A stretch of DNA of 64,000 bases from DASUAL01 sp035763805 (GTDB taxonomy: Bacteria > Gemmatimonadota > Gemmatimonadetes > Gemmatimonadales > GWC2-71-9): the NCBI GenBank assembly GCA_035763805.1, contig DASUAL010000109.1, forward strand, positions 1-64,000, written 5' to 3'. Of the stretch, positions 1 through 9,859 are shown one piece after another. The notes under the pieces were generated by a model that worked only from the letters and a program-made list of their open reading frames with translations, did no database searches and was not told where the DNA came from. The position numbers and the translations under genes are program-made. Every line of letters begins with the position of its first letter. Position 1 is the stretch's first letter.

Positions 1-2319
1 GATCGTGCCCTCCGCCGGGTCGAAGTCGAAGAAGGTGTACGACCCCTCCACGCGCAGCTCATCGGTCAGGAGACAACCGGCCGCAAACTCCACCCCCTGC
101 TCCTTCACCCTTCCGGCGTTGGCGTAGGAGAACACGATGGCGCGTCCCACGCCCGGAACCGTCGCGAGCCGGCCCGTGCCAACGAGCGCCGCGTTGAGCT
201 GGTTATAGCCACCCCGCAGCTGCGGAATCGCCGCCCGCAGCGGATGACTCGCGGGCAGGCCGCGGCCGGCAAGGTAAGCGTCCAAGTCCGTGAGGGTCTG
301 CGGGATATTCGTGCCGCCGTCGGTCAGCTGGTAAAGCGGATAGGTGGGGTTCACCGCCGGCAGGAGGTCGGTCACGAAGTTGGTGAGCCGGTTGTGGTAC
401 AGATCGAGGCTCGCGTAAAGCCGGTTGGTGAGGTTCCCCTTGTATCCCAATTCCCAGCCGGTCACCTTCTCGACGTCGAGAGCTGCGTTGCCCAGCGCCA
501 AGGGCTGAGTAAGCGGGTTGAAGTTCCACGGGAGATCGAGGTACTGCGGCGGCAACGGTAGGGTGGGATCCGCCCCGAAGTTGCCTTCGATGGTGGCGAA
601 GTACCCCTCGAGATTCGTTTCCAGCGTCCGCGGACTCGCGGTGGCCTGCCCGGCCGGCACGCGGAGATAGAACTCGGAGTAGTTGGGCGTCTGGAAGGCT
701 CGGTTCACGGTCACCCGGACGGAGTGCCGCTGGTTGGGACTGTAGACGAGGGCCCCCTTGGGAGAGAACTGGCCGTCAAAGAGGTCGCCGTCGTCGAACC
801 GCGCCGCGAGTACGGCACGCAGCTGGCGAGCAAGCTTGTACTCCACCTGCCCGTAGCCTGAGTAGTAGCTGTCGCTCCGGTTGTCGTCCGACAGCGCCAT
901 GAGCGTGCCGTCGGTGTCGAGATTGTACTGCCGGAACGAGGCCCCGATCACGAATCGGCCGAGGTCGCGCGCAAACCCCCGGTTGTACTGGGCCTCGACG
1001 TGGAAGATGCTCGAATGCTCCTCCAGCCCGAGCCCGGAGGCGAGCGAGTACTGCGGGTCGCGCGTGTCCCGGCCGGTGTACCACGCCATCACGTTGTAGC
1101 GCGGCGCCGCCCACGCGACACGGGCCCACGGCTTGAGCGTCCTGGTCACCTGCACACGCCCGATGCCTGTGACGAACACCTCGTTCTCGACCCGGGAAGC
1201 GCCCCCTTCCACGGTGCCAACGGAGCCGTTGTCGGCGTAGTAGTCGACGCGCGCGGCACCGTAGGCATTCACCAAGTCATCCCGCTCCCCGATGGCCCGG
1301 CGGTTCGACGCGATCGGCAACGTATCCTGGCCGTTGAGCGGCCGAAGCTCAGGCGACACCCGCGTAATCGGCGCATCCGTTCCTTCCGCGTACTCGTCGA
1401 AGAAATCCCTCGAGGTGGTGTCCGTGCGGGAGCGGGTCCAGGTGTCACTCCGGTTGTAGCCGACGTTGACGCGATACCCGAGCCGGCCGGTGGAGAAGAC
1501 GCCGGCGTGGCGCAGATCGCCGCGAAACGTGCTGAGCTCCCCGCCGGCGAGCGTGAGCTTGGTGCCGGCCACCTCGCGCGCTGTGGGTGTGCTGATGTTG
1601 ACCACCCCGGCGAAGGCGTTGGCTCCGTACAGCGCCGAGCCAGGGCCGCGTACCAGCTCGATCCGCCCCATCTCTTCGAGGGCGGGCGCGAGGCCGTTCC
1701 ACTCCTGAGCGCCGAGGAACGCGATGGCAATGTCCCGGCCGTCCTGCATCACCAAGATCCGGCGGTTCAGGGTAGAATTGAAGCCGCGGGCGTTGAGGTT
1801 GAAGTCGTTCACACCGCTCTGCACCAGGTCCACGCCCGGCGCCATCGCGAGCGCGAGGGGCGCCTGCCCGGTCACCGATGTGGCACGGGCCACTGCGGGA
1901 TCGATCACCGCGACTGCGGCGGGGGCCTCGACGACCCGCTCGGGCGCTCGTGAGGGAGCCTCGACCACCACCTCGCCGAGGGTGACCGGCTGCGCCTCGA
2001 GGGCCACGTCGACGCTCGCGGTGCTCCCGGCCGTCACCTGGACGTCCGCCTGCTGCGGGCGGTTGCCGAGCCAGCGGAACAGGACAGTCTGCGGACCCTC
2101 GGGGACCCGGTGCAAGACGAACCGCCCGTCGGAGCCGGTGACCGCGCTGACCGCCGCGCCCTTCACCGTCACCGACACGCCCGCAAGGCGGCTGCCGTCG
2201 CTCTGGCGGGTGACCGTGCCGGTCACTGTTCCGGTCCCGCGCTCCTGGGCCGCAGCGGGCGCCGCGACGCTGGCGAGCAGCGAGCTGACGAAGGCAAGCT
2301 GGAAAAGACGCCTCGACAT
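1..2319 (-). CDS. TonB-dependent outer-membrane receptor (3' end cut by window)
   Basis: The frame runs 773 codons from ATG at 2319 to the window edge without a stop. An AAA-Q signal peptide (about residues 1-24) is followed by a carboxypeptidase-regulatory-like beta-sandwich (about 27-110, with GTVTGTV and SDGRFVL), a plug domain (about 120-230, with LNARGFN and ELVRGPGSALYGANAF) and then beta-barrel strands. This is the layout of SusC/CirA-like ligand-gated receptors that import substrates with TonB energy. The substrate cannot be told. A strong Shine-Dalgarno (GGAGGTGG, 2323-2330) fixes the start. It is transcribed away from the downstream plus-strand run and is the only gene left of the strand switch on the minus strand. 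The family call is firm; the C-terminus is not visible. Confidence 0.9.
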   Translation of the reverse strand, partial: MSRRLFQLAFVSSLLASVAAPAAAQERGTGTVTGTVTRQSDGSRLAGVSVTVKGAAVSAVTGSDGRFVLHRVPEGPQTVLFRWLGNRPQQADVQVTAGSTASVDVALEAQPVTLGEVVVEAPSRAPERVVEAPAAVAVIDPAVARATSVTGQAPLALAMAPGVDLVQSGVNDFNLNARGFNSTLNRRILVMQDGRDIAIAFLGAQEWNGLAPALEEMGRIELVRGPGSALYGANAFAGVVNISTPTAREVAGTKLTLAGGELSTFRGDLRHAGVFSTGRLGYRVNVGYNRSDTWTRSRTDTTSRDFFDEYAEGTDAPITRVSPELRPLNGQDTLPIASNRRAIGERDDLVNAYGAARVDYYADNGSVGTVEGGASRVENEVFVTGIGRVQVTRTLKPWARVAWAAPRYNVMAWYTGRDTRDPQYSLASGLGLEEHSSIFHVEAQYNRGFARDLGRFVIGASFRQYNLDTDGTLMALSDDNRSDSYYSGYGQVEYKLARQLRAVLAARFDDGDLFDGQFSPKGALVYSPNQRHSVRVTVNRAFQTPNYSEFYLRVPAGQATASPRTLETNLEGYFATIEGNFGADPTLPLPPQYLDLPWNFNPLTQPLALGNAALDVEKVTGWELGYKGNLTNRLYASLDLYHNRLTNFVTDLLPAVNPTYPLYQLTDGGTNIPQTLTDLDAYLAGRGLPASHPLRAAIPQLRGGYNQLNAALVGTGRLATVPGVGRAIVFSYANAGRVKEQGVEFAAGCLLTDELRVEGSYTFFDFDPAEGTI

Positions 2320-2392
2320 AGACCACCTCCGGAACGAAGGTTAGGACCCGACCAAGATGCATCGCGTCCTGGTCGTGAGCTAGATTCCGACC
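2320..2392. promoter_or_regulatory. Divergent intergenic region, receptor / pabA
   Basis: This 73-bp gap separates the minus-strand receptor from the plus-strand pabA. On the plus side no Shine-Dalgarno is visible. A -10-like hexamer TAGATT (2381-2386) lies six bases before the pabA ATG, the arrangement of a leaderless transcript. No convincing -35 could be assigned. The receptor side holds its Shine-Dalgarno at 2323-2330. Confidence 0.35.
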
Positions 2393-2983
2393 ATGCTCTT
2401 CGTCCTCGACAACTACGACTCCTTCACCTACAACCTCGTCCAGTACTTCGGGGAGCTAGGGCAGGAACCGGTCGTCTACCGCAACGACGCCCTCACCGTC
2501 GAGGAAGTGCTCGCCCTCAAGCCGCGGGCGGCCGTTCTGTCGCCCGGACCGGGCACGCCGGGCGAGGCGGGCATCCTTGTGCCTCTCGTGAAGGCCCTCG
2601 CCGGAAGCGTGCCGATCCTGGGTGTGTGCCTGGGCCACCAGGCTATCGGCGAGGCGTTCGGAGGCCGGGTGGTCCGCGCCGACCGGCTGATGCATGGCAA
2701 GACATGCCAGGTGATCCACGAGCAAGACGAGCTGTTCGAGGGGATCCCGAGCCCGGTGACTGGCATGCGCTACCACTCGCTCGTCGTCGAGCCCGCATCC
2801 CTTCCGAACGACCTCGTTATCACTGCCTGGAGCGCCGACCGCCCGAAGGACGGCGAGATCATGGCCATGAAGCACCGAAAGCACCCGATTTATGGGGTGC
2901 AGTTCCACCCTGAGTCGATCGGGACCGAACACGGTAAGCGCTTGCTGGAAAACTTCTTAAGGGTCGCGCGCGCCATGACCTAG
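2393..2983 (+). CDS. pabA: Glutamine amidotransferase subunit of anthranilate / aminodeoxychorismate synthase
   Basis: This 196-residue class I glutamine amidotransferase has the full length of TrpG/PabA. It begins with FVLDNYDSFTYNL, has the oxyanion region SPGPGTP (50-56), the nucleophile Cys79 in GVCLGHQ, and the His172/Glu174 pair in FHPES. It supplies ammonia from glutamine to a chorismate-using TrpE or PabB partner for tryptophan or folate. No trpE or pabB lies in the window, so it is an orphan here and may serve both pathways. There is no Shine-Dalgarno, and a -10-like TAGATT sits six bases before the ATG. TrpG versus PabA cannot be decided from sequence. Confidence 0.9.
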   Translation: MLFVLDNYDSFTYNLVQYFGELGQEPVVYRNDALTVEEVLALKPRAAVLSPGPGTPGEAGILVPLVKALAGSVPILGVCLGHQAIGEAFGGRVVRADRLMHGKTCQVIHEQDELFEGIPSPVTGMRYHSLVVEPASLPNDLVITAWSADRPKDGEIMAMKHRKHPIYGVQFHPESIGTEHGKRLLENFLRVARAMT

Positions 2984-3014
2984 ACGCCGCGGCACGAGTC
3001 TTGTATCTTCCTCC

Positions 3015-3760
3015 GTGCCTATCCTCGGCGTGATCCCTGCGCGGCTCGCCTCCAGCCGCCTTCCTCGCAAGCCACTCCTGCCCCTGGCAGGTGAACCGCT
3101 CATCAGCTGGGTCGTACGACGTGTCGCGGACGCCCGCGTGTGCGATCGACTGGTCGTGGCTACGGATGCACGGGAGATCGCCCACGTGGTCGAAGCCGCG
3201 GGATACGAGGCCGTGCTCACCTCTCCCGACCATGCGTCAGGTACCGAGCGCGCGTCGGAAGTCGTTGCAAACAAACAGTTTACTGGCTTTGACATCATCT
3301 TGAACGTGCAGGGCGACGAGCCGCTCGTGGCCCTCGAGGCATTGCACGGGGCGCTCGCGCGCGTGCGCGGCGGCGATCCGATCGGGACCGCCGCAGGGTC
3401 CCTGGACTCCGCGCTGGCGCGCGATCCCAACCGGGTGAAGGTCGTCGTGGACGGGCGCGGACGGGCCGTGTACTTCTCGCGCGCGCCGATTCCCTTCGAT
3501 CGCGAGGGCACGGGGGAGGTCGTGTATCACCAGCACGTCGGAGTGTACGCCTACACGCGCGACGCGCTCGAGCGGTGGGTGCGGTTACCGCCCGTCGCCG
3601 CAGAGCGCTGGGAGCGGCTCGAGCAGCTCCGGCCGCTGCTCGCCGGCATCCCGATCGGCGTGGCGCTGTTCGCGGCGCCCGCGGCGCCGGGCGTGGACAC
3701 GGCCGACGATCTTCGGTACGCCGAACGGCACCTGACCCGACACCTGAAGGAGGTGAGTCC

Positions 3761-3764
<4 letters not shown>
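3015..3764 (+). CDS. kdsB: 3-deoxy-manno-octulosonate cytidylyltransferase (CMP-KDO synthetase)
   Basis: This 249-residue cytosolic enzyme activates KDO with CTP to give CMP-KDO for the inner core of LPS. It shows the nucleotidyltransferase start IPARLASSRLPRKP (7-20), SGTER (75-79) and the metal-binding NVQGDEP (97-103), at the family's usual length. The GTG start at 3015 has no Shine-Dalgarno but follows a -10-like TATCTT (3004-3009) by five bases. The stop overlaps the pyrG GTG (GTGA). Being next to pyrG makes sense because CTP is its co-substrate, and kdsA, kdsC and kdsD lie just downstream. Confidence 0.95.
3747..3754 (+). promoter_or_regulatory. Shine-Dalgarno of pyrG
   Basis: AAGGAGGT lies six bases before GTG 3761. 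It decides the pyrG start against in-frame upstream GTG codons that would add a low-complexity Arg/Ala-rich leader overlapping kdsB. Confidence 0.8.
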
Positions 3765-5425
<1,661 letters not shown>

Positions 5426-5426
5426 C

Positions 5427-6239
5427 ATGGCGCAGCACTTCGGAGCCGCTCCGTTCCTGATCGCGGGGCCCTGCGTCGTCGAGTCCGACGACCTGAACCT
5501 GCGAGTGGGGGAAGCCCTCGCCGAGCTCGGAACCAGGCTCGGCGTGCACGTGATCTACAAGGCCTCCTACGACAAGGCCAACCGGTCACGTCTCCAAGGG
5601 GCGCGCGGCCCGGGCTTGGAGCGTGGGCTCAGGGCGCTCGAGAAGGTGCGGACCGCGACCGGGCTGCCGATCCTGACCGACGTCCACGAGGTCGGCCAGG
5701 TGGCCGCGGCAGCCCGCGTCGCGGACGTCCTCCAGATCCCCGCCTTCCTCTGCCGCCAAACCGACTTGCTCCTGGCGACCGGCCGTGCCGGGCGGGCGGT
5801 GAACGTGAAGAAAGGGCAATGGATGTCGCCGGACGGGATGCGCGGCGCGGTGGAGAAGGTGCGCGCGGGCGGGGCGCCCGAGGTGGCGGTGACCGAGCGG
5901 GGAACGTTCTTCGGCTACGGCGACCTCGTCGTGGACATGCGGAACTTCGCACGCCTGCGCGCCGCATGCGCCGTCCCGGCGATTTTCGACGCCACGCACT
6001 CGGTGCAGCAGCCGGGGCAGGGGCCCGAAGGGTCGAGCGGCGGCGCGCGCGAGTTCATCCCGCCACTCCTGTACGCGGCGGCGGCCGCGGGGGCGGACGG
6101 GTTCTTTCTCGAGACCCACCCCGACCCCGACCACGCGCCCTCGGACGGACCGAACATGGTGCCGCTGGACCAGCTGCCGGCGATCGTCGGCGTGGCGCTC
6201 GATGTCTGGCAGCGCGCCCGGGAGGCAGTCCGTGCGTGA
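5427..6239 (+). CDS. kdsA: 3-deoxy-8-phosphooctulonate synthase (KDO-8-phosphate synthase)
   Basis: This 270-residue enzyme condenses arabinose-5-phosphate with phosphoenolpyruvate to KDO-8-phosphate. Visible motifs are GPCVVES (14-20), YKASYDKANRS, TDVHE, QIPAFLCRQTDLL and NVKKGQW. Cys16 stands where the metal-independent enzymes (E. coli type) have Asn. With the later His in DATHS and the acidic ligands near FFLETHPDPD this fits the metal-dependent class (Aquifex type). The ATG follows the pyrG stop by one base. The substrate is made by KdsD and the product dephosphorylated by KdsC, both encoded just downstream. Confidence 0.96.
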   Translation: MAQHFGAAPFLIAGPCVVESDDLNLRVGEALAELGTRLGVHVIYKASYDKANRSRLQGARGPGLERGLRALEKVRTATGLPILTDVHEVGQVAAAARVADVLQIPAFLCRQTDLLLATGRAGRAVNVKKGQWMSPDGMRGAVEKVRAGGAPEVAVTERGTFFGYGDLVVDMRNFARLRAACAVPAIFDATHSVQQPGQGPEGSSGGAREFIPPLLYAAAAAGADGFFLETHPDPDHAPSDGPNMVPLDQLPAIVGVALDVWQRAREAVRA

Positions 6240-6452
6240 CCGACTCAGCGGCCCGGCGCCCCGCTCCTCGGGGGTCGCCCCTGACAACCGCCACCCCCCA
6301 CCCCTCGGACGCCCCCTACGGAGCGCGGCGCCCGCCCTGCTTGGCGAGGCGCAGGCGGGGGGCGTGGCGCAGACCGCGCTCAAGGTGCGGGGCGGGGCCG
6401 TTGTCAGGAGCGACGGTCAAGCCATGCCCCCCGCCTGCGCTGGCACACTGCA
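6240..6452 (+). repeat. kdsA-kdsC spacer with two interleaved inverted repeats
   Basis: This 213-bp spacer is the largest non-coding stretch in the window and lies in an otherwise overlapping operon. Stem A pairs 6274-6288 with 6400-6414 (14 of 15 positions). Stem B pairs 6349-6368 with 6421-6440 (19 of 20, the odd one a G-U in RNA). The four arms alternate A-B-A-B, so the stems are either mutually exclusive or form a pseudoknot. Stem B ends 12 bases before the kdsC ATG, which has no evident Shine-Dalgarno. The spacer could be an RNA switch, a processing site or a mobile palindromic element. Confidence 0.55.
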
Positions 6453-7025
6453 ATGATCGACGCCGCCCTCGCCCGCCGCCTCAAGCTCGTCGGCTTCGAC
6501 GTCGACGGTGTGCTCACCGACAACGGCGTCTACATCGGCATGGTGGCCGATCACGCGGTCGAGTTCAAGCGCTTCCACATCCAGGACGGCCTCGGCGTGC
6601 GGATGCTGCGGGCGGCGGGGCTCGCGGTTGTATGGGTGAGCGGGCGCGAGTCCGCGGCCACCGCGGTGCGCGCCCGGGAGCTCGCGGTGGACGAGCTGAT
6701 CCAGGATTCCACTGCTCGCAAGCTTCCCGCGTTCCAGGAGCTGCTCGAGCGGCGCGGGCTCTCCTGGGAAGACTGCGCTTTCGTCGGCGACGACCTTGCC
6801 GATATCCCGCTGCTCCGACGCGTAGCGCTGCCGATCGCGGTCGCCAACGCCGTTCCGGAGGTGCGGGCCGCGGCCCGGCTGGTGACGAACCTCCCCGGCG
6901 GGCAGGGGGCGGTGCGGGAGGCGGCGGAACTCATCCTCAGGACCCGGGGCGAGTGGGACATGCTCGTCGCGAAGTACTTCCTGGAGCGTGGCGATGTCGC
7001 GCACGGAGCGCAACGATCTCGTTGA
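6453..7025 (+). CDS. kdsC: KDO-8-phosphate phosphatase (HAD superfamily)
   Basis: This 190-residue HAD phosphatase removes phosphate from KDO-8-phosphate. Motif I is FDVDGVLTDNG with the catalytic Asp pair at 16 and 18, and motif IV is VGDDLADIPLL. There is no cap-domain insert, as expected for the C0-type tetrameric KdsC family (about 188 residues in E. coli). The start is the ATG at 6453, closely preceded by a long hairpin. The 3' end overlaps kdsD by 32 bases. Position between kdsA and kdsD supports KdsC over the related sugar-nucleotide phosphatases. Confidence 0.93.
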   Translation: MIDAALARRLKLVGFDVDGVLTDNGVYIGMVADHAVEFKRFHIQDGLGVRMLRAAGLAVVWVSGRESAATAVRARELAVDELIQDSTARKLPAFQELLERRGLSWEDCAFVGDDLADIPLLRRVALPIAVANAVPEVRAAARLVTNLPGGQGAVREAAELILRTRGEWDMLVAKYFLERGDVAHGAQRSR

Positions 7026-7968
7026 GCGCGGCCGCCGGGTGCTCTGCCTCGAGGCGGAGGCGATCCGGCGGGTGGCAGAGCGCCTGGGCCCGGCGTTCGC
7101 GAGCGCCGTCTGCCTGCTCGCGGACGCGAAGGGACGGCTCATCGTCTCCGGGGTCGGGAAATCCGGGCTGATCGCCCGGAAGATCGCCGCCACCTTCACG
7201 TCGACCGGGACGGCGGCGTCGTTTCTCCACCCGGTGGACTCGCTGCACGGGGACCTCGGCATCGTCGGCAGGGACGACGTCGCGCTCCTGCTCTCGAAGA
7301 GCGGCGCGTCCGACGAGCTTTTCGGGCTGGTGAGCCAGCTGAAGCGCTTCGGCGTGCCCATCATCGCGGTCACCGGCGAAGCGGACTCCGTCCTCGCCCG
7401 GCAGGCCGAGGTTGTCCTGGACGCGAGCGTCACCGAGGAAGCGTGCCCCGAGACGCTCGCGCCCACGGCGAGCACCACTGCAACACTCGCCCTGGGTGAC
7501 GCGCTGGCCGTCACGGTCCTCGAGGTGAAGGGTTTTCGACGCGAAGACTTCGCCGCGCTCCACCCGGGCGGCGCGCTGGGCCGCAACTTGCTACTGCGCG
7601 TGGCGGACGTGATGCTCACCCGGGACCTGCCCACGCTCGTGCCCGACCGGCCGATGCGCGAGTGCGTCGTGCTGCTCGCGGAGAAGCGCGGCACGGTCGC
7701 GGTCGTGGACCGCACCGGCAATCTGGCCGGCGTCGTGACCGCGGGCGACCTCACGCGCCTGATGGAGAAGACGGATGCGTTTCTCGACCTCCCGGTCGGC
7801 GAGGTGATGACCAAGACTCCCAAGACCACCACGCCGGACGAGCTCGCGGCCAGCGCCGTCCGTCTGATGGAAAGACACGGCGTCATGGCCCTGCCGGTGC
7901 TGGACGGCGGCCGCAGAGTGGTGGGGATGGTCCACCTGCACGACCTGATGAAAGCGGGGGCGGCGTGA
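6994..7968 (+). CDS. kdsD: Arabinose-5-phosphate isomerase (SIS plus CBS domains)
   Basis: This 324-residue enzyme converts ribulose-5-phosphate to arabinose-5-phosphate, the first committed KDO precursor. The SIS domain (about 35-170) has GVGKSGLIARK, ASFLHPVDSLHGDLG and SKSGASDE. Two CBS modules (about 205-320) follow. Length matches KdsD/KpsF. I chose ATG 6994 because GGAG at 6983-6986 is seven bases upstream; a GTG at 6988 is an alternative. It overlaps both kdsC and lptC (GTGA). The kdsD-kdsC-lptC-lptA-lptB-rpoN order of enterobacteria is nearly kept, with kdsC and kdsD swapped. Confidence 0.95.
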   Translation: MSRTERNDLVERGRRVLCLEAEAIRRVAERLGPAFASAVCLLADAKGRLIVSGVGKSGLIARKIAATFTSTGTAASFLHPVDSLHGDLGIVGRDDVALLLSKSGASDELFGLVSQLKRFGVPIIAVTGEADSVLARQAEVVLDASVTEEACPETLAPTASTTATLALGDALAVTVLEVKGFRREDFAALHPGGALGRNLLLRVADVMLTRDLPTLVPDRPMRECVVLLAEKRGTVAVVDRTGNLAGVVTAGDLTRLMEKTDAFLDLPVGEVMTKTPKTTTPDELAASAVRLMERHGVMALPVLDGGRRVVGMVHLHDLMKAGAA

Positions 7969-8507
7969 GACTGGTAAGCCTGGTCGGGCTCACCTGGATC
8001 GGCGCCGCCGCAGTGGGATGCGACAGTGGCATCAAACCGACCGCGACGATCACCGCCGTGGACAGCGCCGATCAGGTGCTGTTCAACATGTCGCACTACG
8101 TGACCGACGCGGGGATCCAGCGGGCGCGCGTCCGCGCCGACACGGCGTACTTCTATTCCCCCGCCCAGCGGGCCGAGCTGCGCAACGTGCATATCACGTT
8201 CTACAACCCGCGGGGTGCGGAGACCTCGACCCTTACGGCACGGGAGGGCACATACCGCTGGCGCACCGACGACATGGAGGCCCGTCGTAATGTCGTGGTG
8301 GTGCGCGCCGACGGCGCGACGCTCCGCACCCAGGTGCTGCGCTACAGCCGGTCGGCGAACCAGGTCAGCTCCGACAAACCCTTCGTGTTCGACGAGCCGA
8401 ACCGGCATATCGAAGGCGAGGGGTTCACTTCGGACCCCGACTTCAGGGTCGTGACGGCGATCCGCCCCAAGGGCACGGGCGGAAAGTTCACGCTCCCGAA
8501 CCAATGA
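7965..8507 (+). CDS. lptC: LPS export protein LptC, lipoprotein form
   Basis: This is a 180-residue LptC-family protein (YrbK domain). A hydrophobic N-terminus ends in a lipobox-like AAVGC with Cys19, so it is probably a lipoprotein. E. coli LptC instead keeps its N-terminal helix. The rest is beta-rich with the repeated LptC/OstA pattern (RVRADTAYFY, LTAREGTYRW, VVVVRADGATL). LptC hands LPS from LptBFG to LptA across the periplasm. GTG 7965 overlaps the kdsD stop and the gene end overlaps lptA (ATGA). No lptF or lptG is in the window. Confidence 0.88.
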   Translation: MRLVSLVGLTWIGAAAVGCDSGIKPTATITAVDSADQVLFNMSHYVTDAGIQRARVRADTAYFYSPAQRAELRNVHITFYNPRGAETSTLTAREGTYRWRTDDMEARRNVVVVRADGATLRTQVLRYSRSANQVSSDKPFVFDEPNRHIEGEGFTSDPDFRVVTAIRPKGTGGKFTLPNQ

Positions 8508-9859
8508 CCTCCGCCACCGTGCTCCTGGTCGCGCTGGTCCAGCAACCGGCCGCAGCGGCTGACGACACCACAGCGGGGCGTCCGTGTGTGGTGGCCATCG
8601 ATTCAGTCGGCGGCAATGCCCAGCGGGTTGAGGTGCGAAAGGGAGAGGAGAACGTCTTTGCCGGCGGCGGGGTTCTCGCCCACTGCAAAGGCACGGGAAG
8701 CACGCTCTCCGCCGACAGCGTCGCATGGTACGCGGGGATCGGTCGGTTCGACATGATCGGCCAGCGCAACATGGTGCACATCAGGGACACGGCGGTCACG
8801 CTGGACGCGACCACCGCCTCCTACTTCTTGCGTCAGGAGCGACTCGAGGCCCACAAGAACGTGGTCGCGGTGAACCGCCACACCGGCTCGGTGCTGCGGG
8901 GGCCGAATCTCACGTATTACCGGGCCGCGAAAGGCGTCCGCGACACGCTGGAGATGTACGCGTCGGGGCGACCGACGATCGACTATCGCTCGACGTCGGA
9001 CTCGGGGGAGCCCTACGTCATCGTGGCCGACCGGGTGCGCTTCAAGGGCAATGACCGCACATGGGGCGGCGGCAAGGTGACCATCGACCGGTCCGACTTC
9101 GCCGCGCGGGGCGACTCCATGCAGCTCGACCAGGTCGCGGGCTTCGGGCTGCTGGTGGGCAAGCCGCGGGTGGAGGGCAAGGGGGCGCGCGCGTACGCGC
9201 TTACGGGAACGCGCATCGAGCTCGAGCTCGAGCGTCGCGAGATCCGCCGGGTGAAGGCGCTTGGCCAGGGCGTCGCTACGGGCGCCGACTGGCGCCTCAC
9301 GGCGGACACCATCCATCTGGCTCTCGAGCGCCGCAAGCTCGAGCAGGCGTTCGCTTGGGGCAAGGGCGATTCCTCCCACGCCAGCGCGGTCGCGACGCTG
9401 TACACCATCGACGCCGACTCGCTCGCGCTCTATCTCCCGGACGAGGTGCTGACCGAAGCCCGCGCTTTCGGACGCGCGTTCTCCACGTCGAAGAAGGACT
9501 CGACGGCGACCGCACAAACGAATTGGATCGCCGGAGACACGCTCACGGCACACTGGGTACAGGTGGCAGACTCAGGTGCCCGGACGAAGACCAAGCTGCA
9601 GCAGCTCGTCGCCCGCGGCGCGGCGCGCTCGTTCACGCACCTGTACAACCAAAGCGATACGACCGGCGGCCCGTCGCTCAACTACTCGCGCGGTCAGACG
9701 ATCGACATCGCCCTGAAAGGCGACCGCGTCGATCGCGTGATCGTGAGCGGCCACGCCGACGGGCTGCACCTCGAGCCGCGGCCGCCCAAGTCCGCGGCGG
9801 ACACCACGGCGGACAGCACGCGAGCCGCCGGAACCTCCCGGAGGCCTGAGACCCGATGA
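8504..9859 (+). CDS. lptA: OstA/LptA-like periplasmic LPS transport protein
   Basis: This 451-residue exported protein has a short signal peptide (about 1-19, ending AAAA-DD) and repeated OstA-type beta-jellyroll segments (NVFAGGGVLAHCKG, LSADSVAWY, LEAHKNVVAV, RVRFKGNDRTWGGGKVTI). E. coli LptA is 185 residues; this one is more than twice that and appears to hold several OstA-like units, perhaps forming a longer bridge alone. The tail is low-complexity (DTTADSTRAAGTS). It overlaps lptC and lptB by ATGA on both sides, which fixes its role in the Lpt machine. An LptD-type N-domain protein is the alternative, but no barrel is present. Confidence 0.8.
   Translation: MTSATVLLVALVQQPAAAADDTTAGRPCVVAIDSVGGNAQRVEVRKGEENVFAGGGVLAHCKGTGSTLSADSVAWYAGIGRFDMIGQRNMVHIRDTAVTLDATTASYFLRQERLEAHKNVVAVNRHTGSVLRGPNLTYYRAAKGVRDTLEMYASGRPTIDYRSTSDSGEPYVIVADRVRFKGNDRTWGGGKVTIDRSDFAARGDSMQLDQVAGFGLLVGKPRVEGKGARAYALTGTRIELELERREIRRVKALGQGVATGADWRLTADTIHLALERRKLEQAFAWGKGDSSHASAVATLYTIDADSLALYLPDEVLTEARAFGRAFSTSKKDSTATAQTNWIAGDTLTAHWVQVADSGARTKTKLQQLVARGAARSFTHLYNQSDTTGGPSLNYSRGQTIDIALKGDRVDRVIVSGHADGLHLEPRPPKSAADTTADSTRAAGTSRRPETR

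Noticed and set aside
6202..6456. Small open frame in the kdsA-kdsC spacer
   Set aside because: It runs through the inverted repeats, has no Shine-Dalgarno or conserved motif, and overlaps the kdsA end.
6417..8726. Antisense open frame of about 769 codons across kdsC to lptA
   Set aside because: No family motifs, composition typical of the complementary strand of GC-rich genes, and it opposes four confident coding sequences.
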